DNA of 64,000 nucleotides. Source: Sporobolomyces roseus (lineage: Eukaryota; Basidiomycota; Microbotryomycetes; Sporidiobolales; Sporidiobolaceae). The stretch lies in the NCBI GenBank assembly GCA_016617785.1, contig JADILM010000003.1:310001-374000 (forward strand). The letters run 5' to 3'. Below the pieces are notes generated by a model. That model searched no databases, was not told where the DNA came from, and saw only the letters and a program-made list of their open reading frames with translations. The position numbers and the translations under genes are program-made. Positions 47,882-57,419 of this stretch are shown here, in pieces (within the stretch, counting starts at the first letter, position 1; each line of letters starts with the position of its first letter).

Positions 47882-49000
47882 ATGCCCAGCTTATCAAAGG
47901 AGGTTAAATCAACAGTAGATTCCTTCAGACTGTCTCTACCACTAGAACAACTCCTCTCTTCCCCTGACACAAAGTTGATCAAACAAGGTGCCGAAGCAGT
48001 TCAGTTCCCCTCCCTCCCTCTCTCTCTCTCTTTCACCACCTCAGACTCACTCCGAAAGGGCTATTATAGAAGGTATACAGAACCCACTTATACCCTTCGA
48101 ATCCTCCGACTCCAATCCTCCTCAAACATAGATTCCCAAAACTATACCGTCATCCAACACTCGACGCACAACTGACCCGACAACGATTAACATCAGAAGC
48201 GAGAGCTTTAGTGAGATGTTTAAAGGCGGGAGTTCGGGTGCCTGGGTTGAGAATCGTAGATATTAAGAGTGGAGCTCTCGGGGTCGAATGGATCGAAGGG
48301 TGGAGTGTGAGAGAAGTTCTCGGAGGAGGTCAGGAAGAGGATGGATTAGATGATCAAGAAGAAGGAGAGGAAGAACAGGAGGAAGAAGAAGAAGATATCG
48401 CAGAATTATTGAGTTCGAAAGGAGTCTCGGAAGGTGAGAGCCAAACTTTCATCAACTCTCTCTCTCTTCCGCTTTCTTCATCATCTCACGAACGTTTGGT
48501 TCTCTCGGTGATTCTCTTATGTTAGACGCCATGTTAGGGTCAATAGGTCAAGAGATTGGCAAGATGCATTTGGCAGAAATCATTCATGGAGATTTAACTA
48601 CTTCAAACATGATGGTTCGAATAACGAATCCCTCAACATCATTAGGCGACGAGGGTACTCCTTTCGAAGTGGTGAGAGTTCACTCTTCTCCCCTCTCTCT
48701 CGAATATCGGCCTTTCCCTAACTAACGACGCTCGAGTTACAAAAATAGGTGATTATAGATTTTGGGTTATCCTCTGCGTCGTTGATGGCGGAAGATCGAG
48801 CGGTCGATCTATACGTACTAGAACGAGCGTTCGATTCGACACATCCTGTTCAACAAGGTCAGGAACCACATTTTGATCGGGTCTTGAAAGGGTACGAGAA
48901 GGTTCTGAGGGAGAGGGGCAAGAAAGGGGAATGGGAAAGGACAGAGAAGAGATTGGAAGAGGTTAGAATGAGGGGGAGGAAGAGAAGTATGGTGGGTTGA
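47882..49000 (+). CDS. BUD32: BUD32-like atypical kinase of the EKC/KEOPS complex
   Basis: Small atypical kinase/ATPase (PRPK/Bud32) of KEOPS, needed for the t6A modification of ANN-decoding tRNAs. Start at 47882 (MPSLSKEVKSTVDSFRLSLP). Exon 1 ends KLIKQGAEA and splices to KVYRTHLYPSNPPTPILLKH and RFPKLYRHPTLDAQLTRQRL, the Bud32 N-lobe. Then CLKAGVRVPGLRIVDIKSGA and GVEWIEGWSVREVLGGG, then IGQEIGKMHLAEIIHGDLTT with SNMMVRI (catalytic HGDLTTSN), and VIIDFGLSSASLMAEDRAVD (DFG). The end has the short family tail YEKVLRERGKKGEWERTEKR, TGA at 49000. An acidic insertion (about 25 Glu/Asp-rich residues, LLGGGQEEDGL to EEEEEDIAELL) sits in the kinase core between the hinge and the catalytic loop. Divergent with the pseudouridine synthase. 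Confidence 0.9.
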
Positions 49001-49224
49001 AAAGAAAAGGAAATTTCAAGGTTCTGCAACTTCTATGAGGAACTATCACTCAGCGAGAGCTAAGTAGCTCTCAATTGAGGCGTTACTCTTCGAGTCAAGC
49101 TATCGAGAGGCAAACCACGCAATACTGTTATTCGCAGATAACGAACTCAGAAAGATGTACAGTACGAAAGAACTGAAAAACTTCAATCGAAAACTCTCTC
49201 AACTTGAGTCTCGACTCCCCTCGA

Positions 49225-50872
49225 CTATCCCAAGATAACTGCTCTTCCCCTGACAATGACCACTCCCATCCCCGCAGCGTCCGGACCCGTTTCAACCGAG
49301 AGTACAGCATTCGCACCTCGTTGTTGAGCGTTAGCCGTCAAGTTCGCAATCGCCAAATTGAGGCGCTGATCTTCCGACATAGACATCGAACCTGCTGAGG
49401 TACCTTCAACGAACCCTAACTCTGATACTATATAAACGCAACAGAACAAGAGAGAGGGGAGGTCAGCAAACGACTCTCGTCGAGTTGACGAAAAAAACAC
49501 AGAAAGAGTGAAAAAGAAAAAAAAAGACCTCACAGACTTGTCTCCCAGTCTCATCATAATCTAAATCAGTAATTACGAGATCATTCGTCCCTATTCCACC
49601 CTGACCCATTCCCTCGTTCCCATAAGCAAGAGGATTCATCAATGGATTTGTTCCGTATCCTCCCATATCGTAGTCTCCTAGCGGAGTGTGATGATGACCA
49701 TGATGACTCGACACCGGATCGATAGGGTCGAGATGAGGAGAAGAGTTGTGAATCGTATAGTTATTGATGACTCTCGGTGAAGGGGGCGGGAAATGCGAAA
49801 AACGATTTGGAGAGATAGCTCTCGAACCGAGGTGAGGCGAGAGCTGGACGTGTGATACGTACCCTCCTCCTCCTCCAAAACGAGGAGATGAGTGTAGGTA
49901 AGGTGAGTGATGTTGATGACCTCCTAAACCGGGTAAAGAACCGAATGAACGAGAACGACGAATCCCTCCTCCGTACGCTCCGGGTAATACGGGATGTTGA
50001 TAATGATGATGCTGAGAATTGAGGTAGGGCGCAATTGATCCACCGCCGAGGTAAGGTGAACCGCCGAGCAGTTGAACGTTTGAACGTGCGAAAGATTCTC
50101 GTTCCCTTACCATCATCGATGCAGAACGTTGCTATCTCCCGCGATCCCTCATCATTAGCTCACGAGTAATCCTTGCTTGAGTGAAGAGAGATTTACTCAC
50201 CCTCCTCGCAGCTTCCAGTTCGAGGGCTTGCCTCCTGGCTCTCACACTCGCAAGCTCTGCTTCTCTCCTTCTGTACTGATCACCACCTAGCATCGGACTC
50301 CCTCCTATCCCTATACCTCCAATCCTTGGTGATAGACCTCCGAGCATGGGTGAGTGACCATAGCCGCTAGCAAGTAGAGGGGAGGAACCCATTCCTCCAA
50401 ATGAACGAGATCTTCCTCGAATGTAAGGGCTTCTTGATCCGTACTCGAAGTCTAACGCTCGATCGTTGACTCTTGCTGCCTGTTTGTGAGATGTCAACTC
50501 AGTAAACGAGATCGCTAAAGACGAAGGCAAAGGGCGAGAAACACCTCTCGCTCGAGTTTCATATTGTCCCTCATTCGTTTCTCTTCATGTTTGATCTCCT
50601 GTGAATCTAGTCTGCATCCTTTAGTGTCGATTCGCTAAGCTCGAGAGAGGTAGACTCACCTCAAGTTTCCTTCGTTCAGCTTCACGAACGAATCGATCGT
50701 TATTGTCCCTCGCTCGTTCTTCGTGAGTCGGCGCTCGATACGTCTTGGCTGAAAGTGAGAAACGACCTTCAGATGACGCGGATCCTCCGTACATGTCGAT
50801 TGGAGAGTGAAGAGGAAAAGAAGAAGAAGCAGGATCGGAAATCGGAGGGCGATTCGACATTGTCCGCGGCAA
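49225..50872 (-). CDS. Low-complexity protein with a YbjQ/UPF0145-like C-terminal domain
   Basis: Start at 50872 (MPRTMSNRPPISDPASSSF; second Met at 50860 also possible). The first ~420 residues are Gly/Ser/Pro/His/Tyr/Arg-rich with SPxLGG repeats (HSPMLGGLSPRIGGIG) and a short charged coiled coil (YRRREAELASVRARRQALEL). The C-terminus, joined across an intron near 49460-49510, reads DLVITDLDYDETGRQV, LSELGFVEGTSAGSMSMSED, LNLAIANLTANAQQRGANAV and GPDAAGMGVVIVRGRAVILG. The order of a leading strand, an LGFVEG turn, then ANAQQRGANAVL and a final strand matches the YbjQ/UPF0145 fold of bacteria, where GANAV is the conserved core; the match is by eye only. The family's function is unclear (often described as putative metal-binding). 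It is convergent with BUD32. Confidence 0.62.
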
Positions 50873-51011
50873 CTCCGCTCGTCACATGTGCGTCTCCACC
50901 TCGATGACGCGTAGGAGAGTAGCACTATTCTCAAGCTCGTGGCAAAGAGCAGAAATTGGACTTATCATTGCGAGACAGTCCTTGACAAGCGAGATTCTCT
51001 TCCTACTGCGT

Positions 51012-52406
51012 TCAGTTTTCTCCTCCAACATCCACACTTTCGTCACCAGTCTCCTCATCACTCTCATCGCTTCCGTCCGGTTCCTCGTCGCCTCCGCACC
51101 CTTCATCTCCCTCAACAGCCATCACAAGCGACGCGACATCAAGTTCGATGTTGTAAGCGTCGATTGTAGTTCCCGTTACCTTGACGCCAGCAGACCCTGC
51201 AGCTTGTATGACGAGCTTTGTTCCGTCGAGATCGAAGTCGTCGGTCAAATCGGGAAGCTCCCAATCGTGATCATCTGAAGCATGAATGTACGAACCTCTC
51301 GAGGCGTCGATGTTTCCGAGTACGAGGAAGAGTCTTGACCGAACTGGGACCTTCAAGTAGGGTGAGGAGGTTGGAGCTTGAGACTTCGGTATCCGAGCCG
51401 AATTCGAGGTATTCGAGAGGAAGTCGACGGAGACAATCATAGAAGGCGGGTGAGATGGAAGAGGAACCATGATCGAGCGTGAGATGATTGATGTTCTTGT
51501 ACCTGCTGAGAGACTGGAGGTATTTCGGTTCAGAAAGGAGGAGTCCCGAGGAGAAGATTCCTGCAGAGAACAAGCGGAGTTCGACGAGAAGCGATGGTTT
51601 TGACTGCCTCCAGAATGACGAGCGCACCTCCACCTCCGTCCGAATTCGAGATCACCATCGAGCTTAGGGAGCAGCACTTGATGAGACGATCAGCTCGAGT
51701 ATCGGTGAGAAATCCGAAGAGCGAGATGCAGTCGATAGCAGACAAGTCGGGGAATGGGAGATTTGTGTAGCTTGTCGTGGTCAGGGAATTCGAGGAGGAC
51801 TGATGAATAGCTGAGATCGAGAGATCATAGAGTGATTTGTATTTTGAGAGATGACGGAAATTGACTGGGTCGAAAACATCGGCAAAATCATTCCCTGATA
51901 ATTGAACGTAGAGGTTGATCGAGTCTTGACTAATGGGTTCCTCGAGTTCGAGAACTAGTCGTGATAATCTGCTTAATTGATTGATGTTGCAGTACTCGAG
52001 TTTGGTCAAAGTTTTGAGGCATTCTCGAAGGGAAGAATCGTCAAGTTCGGAGAGGGCGGAGTACGTATCTCCATCGATGTCGAATCTTGACATTCAAGTC
52101 GTGGACGAGATTGCCTAGATGTGGAGCATTCGAGAGAGTGGAGAAGAAGGAGTCGAGTTGAGAGATCGATCCGAGGTGGACGGAAGAGTAGAGCTCTTTT
52201 CGATGGTAAGGGAGAAAGCGTGTCGATAGCAATGGGATTGGTTCATGACAGTGATCGGCTATCGATCCTACGAGTTCGTTTGGAAGGAGGGAGAAGTAAT
52301 CAATCTGGTGAAAGAGGAGGAGAAAGGAGAGTTAGCAACAACGCGGAGGACTTCGTAAGCAGCTCAGACTGACCTTTGAGGTAGTCTGTGATTCACTGGT
52401 AGTCAT
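51012..52406 (-). pseudogene. Decayed F-box/LRR-like gene (pair 1, minus copy)
   Basis: Start at 52406 (MTTSESQTTSK) with an intron, then IDYFSLLPNELVGSIADHCH (F-box-like) and RFLPYHRKELYSSVHLGSIS, all in one frame. Homology to the intact gene at 54177-55514 then shifts frame three times: near 52080 (after NLVHDLNVKI), near 51600 (ILEAVKT to SLLVELRLFSAG) and near 51320 (EGPSSVKTL to FLVLGNIDASRGS). The conserved C-terminus KVTGTTIDAYNIELDV is still readable in the last frame, ending at 51012. No consensus introns explain the shifts and the paralog is uninterrupted there. It probably is a pseudogene; sequencing indels are the alternative. Confidence 0.72.
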
Positions 52407-52550
52407 TTCGAGTCGTCCAGGAGATTGAGAGTGAGTGGAAACAAGTTCAAAGTTATTCATCTCTCTCTTTCCTTCCCTTCACTGGTTACCTCTCAAACAA
52501 GCTCTACGACTCGAACTAGCTCTGTTTACGTGCCATGAATAATCCTGTAG
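52261..52550. repeat. Duplicated divergent-promoter segment, copy 1
   Basis: Near-identical to 55369-55659: starts ATCGATCCTACGAGTTCGTT and ends at ATGAATAATCCTGTA. It includes both first exons, the first introns and the shared intergenic promoter of the two divergent F-box-like genes. Differences are scattered substitutions and small indels. Confidence 0.85.
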
Positions 52551-53943
52551 GTCTTCCAATGCTCTCCACCTCCTCTCGTTGAGCTGACAGCTCCCTTCCT
52601 CTCAACAGTCCCCTTCAATCGACTACCTCTCTCGCTTGCCTAACGAACTCCTCTATCAGATCTTCAATGATGTCTACTCGAATTGGAGCGATGTCAAGAA
52701 ATTTAGATCCCCTCTAGCCTTGATCACGCCTCTTTCGAAACGACTTCTCGACATTCAGCGATCAGGATTATACCGAGACATCACAGTACGCCGCTTGGGA
52801 GGAACGCACAGCTTCATGTCACTGGTTCGCACTGTTACGAATCATCGACACCTCGCTTCGCTCATCGTTTCACTTCACCTTGACGTTTCCAATACAAAAC
52901 CTTCCCCTATCTCCAGAGTTCGCGACGAACAAGAGTCAGCCTCGGAGGAGATTCGCGACTTCTTCAATCTACTCGTTAACCTCCGTCGCGTCATCCTTGC
53001 CGGATCGATCTCAAGAGCCGATTCGACGGACCTTACGATTTACGCGAGCAGTCAAGCCGTGTTGTCCGTCCTTGCTGCCGTAGTCAACAGATCGAACGTC
53101 AAGTCCGTCAGTGATAATCAACAAGATTATTCCCGTCACTCCGATCCAGCTCGTCCAGGTCTATCCCGCTTACCGCTCGTCGATCGCTCAACCACAGTCT
53201 CGCAACTCTTCATTCAATCTCGTAATGACTACTGGTTCTGGAAACCCTCTGCCCACGTTGCTTTCGACTTCGACGCCAACCAATCCTTCGATACTCCCCC
53301 CTCTTCCAAACGCATTTCAGCCCATCTTTTCTCTCGGCTCAAGGCCGTCACTCTCGGAGACGCAACTTCAGAATTCGCTGCTCCCCTTTTCGAAGCCTTG
53401 CACCTTCCCTCGCTCGAAGAAATCAATCTGGAGATTCACAACACCTTCCCCGTCTCCTCTCTACTCAGTCTCGTCGTTTCTTCAACCGCTCTTCGCAGCA
53501 TCAAGCTCACTTATACCGGAGAAGTCGGTCACATTGGAATTCGGGTTTCGACTGTCGACTTCGACGCAGCTTTCCAAGGGATCGATCTCAATACGGAGGA
53601 CATCGCTTAAGATGCAATGCCAGACGATTGGACTTACCCTCAATTCCCTTCAGATTGCCCAGTCGAAGATCTCCTTCTCCTTCGCAAGAAAGCAGAAGAG
53701 ATTGGAGTGGGGCTCAGAGCGGATAGGTTGTACGAAGCAGCTCAAGTTCAGCAAGCTGTCGATGAGGACTTGGAATTGCTCGACGAATTGTGGGAGAAAT
53801 GGAAGGAGAGTCAGAAGTTGGTGAGGAGAGGTGGTGGGAAGTCGAAGAAATCGAAGAAGTGCAACGCTTGTTTGCGGAGGAAACGCTTGAAAGTAAAGAG
53901 AAGAAACTGGAATCGACAAAGTTTGACAACGCATGCGATATAG
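52535..53943 (+). pseudogene. F-box-like gene with in-frame stop (pair 1, plus copy)
   Basis: Start at 52535 encodes MNNP, then after a GTAGGT...CAACAG intron SPSIDYLSRLPNELLYQIFN (F-box). The reading frame continues through LRR-like sequence to DLNTEDIA and a TAA at 53608-53610, then resumes in the same frame as DAMPDDWTYPQFPSDCPVED for ~110 more codons to 53943. The paralog at 55644-57091 has DPDTDDVEDDAMTDNWTLPK through this position, so the stop interrupts a conserved region. The tail with QQAVDEDLELLDELWEKWKE aligns with the paralog's QQAYDDDVETLGDLWNEWKK. The truncated product could still be expressed; a nonsense-disrupted gene is the simplest reading. Confidence 0.75.
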
Positions 53944-54176
53944 CATGAGCTTACCTTGGACACTCGAAGCGACGAACGAGGATGATGAGTGGGAGAGGAA
54001 GAGAGCGAGTGACTATCGACCCGCACACGTGAACGATTCTTTCGAAAGTCTGGAAAACGAAAAGCAAAGCATTCTTCATCGACAAGCGTTTCATTCCTGT
54101 ACTGATCTACCCGAACACCTCCTGACTGCAGCTACCTTCCAACGTCAAGGACCCTTCTCCTCTTTCGATTCCCGAT

Positions 54177-55514
54177 TCACAAGCTCGCAATGATTTCCTC
54201 AAATCTATCCTCGATCTCCATCGCTTCGAACGCCGTTCCCGTCACTTCTACTCCGATACGTTTCCCCACAGCGCTCACAGCTTCAAGCTCGCCTCGACTG
54301 ACCCGATCCATCCAAACAGGAAGCACCCAGTCAGTTTCTCCGCGCGATCTCACGAATGTTCCCTCCTTTGCGTTCACGTGATCCAGCTTCAAGTGTCGAA
54401 GAGTTGCGATCTTCGAGTGTCCTTCAACGAGACTTCGGACTCCAGCTCCAGAAAGTCGCGGCGAGCACATGAAGGTAAGGTCGACGAGGGGAAGAGTGCT
54501 GAGAATGGAATAGAATTCAAGTCGATTGAGAATACAGTTGGCGAAGAGTGAGAGAGTATGCAGATGAGAAAAACCGCGAAGAGTGGCGAAGTAGCGAGGG
54601 ACCTCAGGTGGACGTGCTATTGATCCGATTCTGAGTTCACGGAGTTTCTCCGCAGTCTTGAGAGTTTCAAGGAGGTCGCTAATCTTCGAGTCGGCGGTGC
54701 TATAGTCGTGTAGAGCCAGCGTTCGAGGAGAGCACGACTTCAGGAGGTCGCCAGGATTCGATAGCTTGGAGAAGTCGGTCGCGAGACGGAGGTATTTCAA
54801 CTTCGGGAAATTCTGAGCGGGTTCGAGAGGGTCGAGATCGCCAAGAGGGACTGATGCGATCGTGACAGATTGATTGGGTATTGTGTCATCCCTTGGTGAC
54901 CAGGAAACAGACAACGTGGAGAGCTTCGGATAGCGAGTGAGATTGGTGAATCTTGAACGGCGAAGGGCGGATGCTTCGAGGGTGTAGCCTGGCGTGGTAA
55001 GACGAACGCTTCGTAGATCTTGACTGATAGGTACCGATTGGTCGAGGAGGAGGTTCCAGATGCGCTCTGGTCCAGATAGACTGATTGTTCGAAGGCGGAC
55101 CAATGATCGAAATGCCGTCGCCGCCGACTCCTGGATAGCTGCTACGTCTTGTTCCGTCGCTGTATCGTCGGCAGTAAGATCTAACCTGATGAATTTGACA
55201 AGTCGACCCAGATCTGGGTTCGAGGATAGAGTGGAAAGGAAGAGGGCAAATTTCGATAGTTTTTTTATTTCGACGAGTTTGTATCGTTGTGCTCGATGGT
55301 AGGGAAGAAATCGCTTCGATGGGAGGGGTATCGGTGAGTAGTTGTGTGGCGTATGGTACTGGAACATGATCGATCCTACGAGTTCGTTTGGAAGGAGGGA
55401 GAAGTAATCGATCTGGTGAAAGAGGAGGAGAAAGGAGAGTCAGCAACAACGCGGAGAAGTAGTCGGGCCACCAAGACTGACCTTCTGAGTAGTCTGTGAT
55501 CCACTGGTAGTCAT
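54177..55514 (-). CDS. F-box/LRR-like protein (pair 2, minus copy, intact)
   Basis: Probable substrate receptor of an SCF ubiquitin ligase, although the F-box is weak. Start at 55514 encodes MTTSGSQTTQK, spliced (GTCAGT...CACCAG) to IDYFSLLPNELVGSIMFQYH. About 410 residues, no other intron. Leucine-rich segments such as YLRLATDFSKLSNPGDLLKS, LHTLSLFANCILNRLEFYSI and LRHLKLDHVNAKEGTF suggest LRR folding. It ends AMEIEDRFEEIIASL, TAA-class stop at 54177. Taking only the frame from 55367 would miss the F-box exon. It is divergent from 55644 with a duplicated promoter. Substrates unknown. Confidence 0.72.
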
Positions 55515-55659
55515 TTCGAGTCGTCCAGGAGATTGAGAGTGAGTGGAAACAAGTTCAAAGTTATTCATCTCTCTCGTTCCTTCCCTTCACCAGCAATCTC
55601 TCAAACAAGCTCTGGCGACTCGAGATAGCTCTCTATGTCTACCATGAATAATCCTGTAT
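55369..55659. repeat. Duplicated divergent-promoter segment, copy 2
   Basis: Second copy of the ~290-bp segment at 52261-52550, same orientation, 3.1 kb away. It contains the start codons of both divergent genes (55514 minus, 55644 plus) and the sequence between them, including GTCATTTCGAGTCGTCCAGG shared with copy 1. Confidence 0.85.
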
Positions 55660-57091
55660 GTCTGCAGCTAGTCTCCACATCCTCATTTGCAGCTGACAAC
55701 TCTTTCCACTCTCCGTAGTCCCCTCGCATCGACTATCTCTCTCGCTTGCCCAACGAGCTCCTCTATCAGATCTTTGACGATGTCTACTCGAACTGGGAAG
55801 ACGGAAAGAAGGACTGGAGGAGTCCGAAGACACTAGCTCGACCCCTTTCCAAACGTTTCGTCGAGATTCAACGCGCAGGATTGTACCGATACATCAGGAT
55901 CGAAGGCTATTCGAGCTTCAGAAAGTTGGAAAACTTCTTCCAAGCCGTCCTCGATCGACCCGAACTCGGTAGCCTAGTCTCATCGTTCCACTTCCACGTC
56001 GATGACAGCTCCTCGAATTCTCGCTCCCCAGCAACGGTCGTATTGGATTCCGTCGATGACGTCTTCTGCCTCCTCCCGAACCTGACCACCCTTAAACTCA
56101 CTGGCGACGCGATCAGACGCTCGCCATCTCTCCTTCAAGCTCTCGACCCGTCCGTCCACAACCCGAACTGCAAAAGCATCACTTTGAACATCGATCACCA
56201 CTCCATCAATATGCTCTCGAAACTCTCTCCTCTCCTGACTTCCTTCGATCTCACAATTCAGTACAACTGGATGTCGACCGCATCTGCTCCAAAATTTCCC
56301 CTCTTCTCCGAATTATCAACCTTGAAATTCTCCGGTTCCTCCAATACGCGCAGATGTGCAAGAATCTCGTAGTACAATGTCCCAACCTCGTCGAGTTACA
56401 CTTGAAGGAGAACAATGGAGGCAGTCTCGTCAGCTTGATCCTTTCGCAGATCTCTGCTCCGACTCGAATCAAAACCCTCTCGATCACAACCAAGCAGAAT
56501 CAGTGGGATCTTCAACGACAAGGGCGACCCGTTACACAAACTCGAATCTCCGTCTTCACGAACCTCAAGTCGCTTACTCTCGGAGGAGGTTGCTCGTCTG
56601 GATCTGACGCATTCCTCGTCGCTCTTAGAGGTTTACCCATCGAGGAGCTCAGCTTGGAAGTTGGAGAATTATTCAGTCTATCCTCTCTCATTGGTTTCGT
56701 CTCTCCGCCGAGTCAGCATCCGACTTTGAATCGACTCGTCCTCAATCTCCTCGAGAAGAAAGGTGAGATTGGTACTCGAGTCGCCGAAGTAGACTTCGAA
56801 CAAGCCTTCTCACAGATCGATCCCGATACGGACGATGTCGAAGACGACGCGATGACGGACAACTGGACTCTTCCCAAATTCCCTCCCGGTTTCTCGATCA
56901 AACAAGCAGTCAAACTTCGCAGCAAAGGAATTGAGAACGGTGTCGAGGTAGTAGGAAGTGTGTACGAAGGGATTACGATTCAGCAGGCTTACGATGACGA
57001 TGTGGAAACGCTGGGAGATTTGTGGAACGAGTGGAAAAAGAAAGGAAAGAAATCGAAACAGTCGGGAAGAACGAGGAAGTCGAAGAAATGA
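55644..57091 (+). pseudogene. F-box/LRR-like gene with probable frame break (pair 2, plus copy)
   Basis: Start at 55644 encodes MNNP then, after a GTATGT...CCGTAG intron, SPRIDYLSRLPNELLYQIFD. The frame continues with KRFVEIQRAGLYRYIRI and LNIDHHSINMLSKLSPLLTS to a stop near 56370. LRR-like coding then continues in another frame (MCKNLVVQCPNLVELHLKEN) to KKKGKKSKQSGRTRKSKK and TGA at 57091. No intron with consensus ends fits between ~56290 and 56372; only a ~19-nt candidate is available. A frameshift or sequencing indel is the simplest explanation; a cryptic short intron cannot be excluded. The C-terminal half matches the tail of the 52535 gene. Confidence 0.55.
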
Positions 57092-57419
57092 TCTGTATGA
57101 GAAAGGAAGGAGTAGCTTGATGATTTACGCTTGATACTGGACGAGAATGAGAAAGTGGAATACAACGAATCTCTCTGTCATATGTCGTCTCAACTTCGAA
57201 AACTTGCGAGAGCGAATCGTGAAGGAAACCACTGTGAATAATCGCTCTCGTTCGAGCGTCTACCTAAGCATCTCTGAAAGTCTCGATGTGATTGTTACAA
57301 GGTAAAATGCTCACTGAATCAAGGAAGTAAAGGAAACGACACAAAACTGAAATCACAGAGGTACTGATCCGACGAAACACACGAAAACGAGGTGAACACC
57401 TGAACCGGAATACCACCTT
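57092..57419. other. Convergent 3' intergenic region
   Basis: 328 bases between the ends of the F-box-like gene and the KEX1-like gene. No coding exon or repeat seen. Confidence 0.5.
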
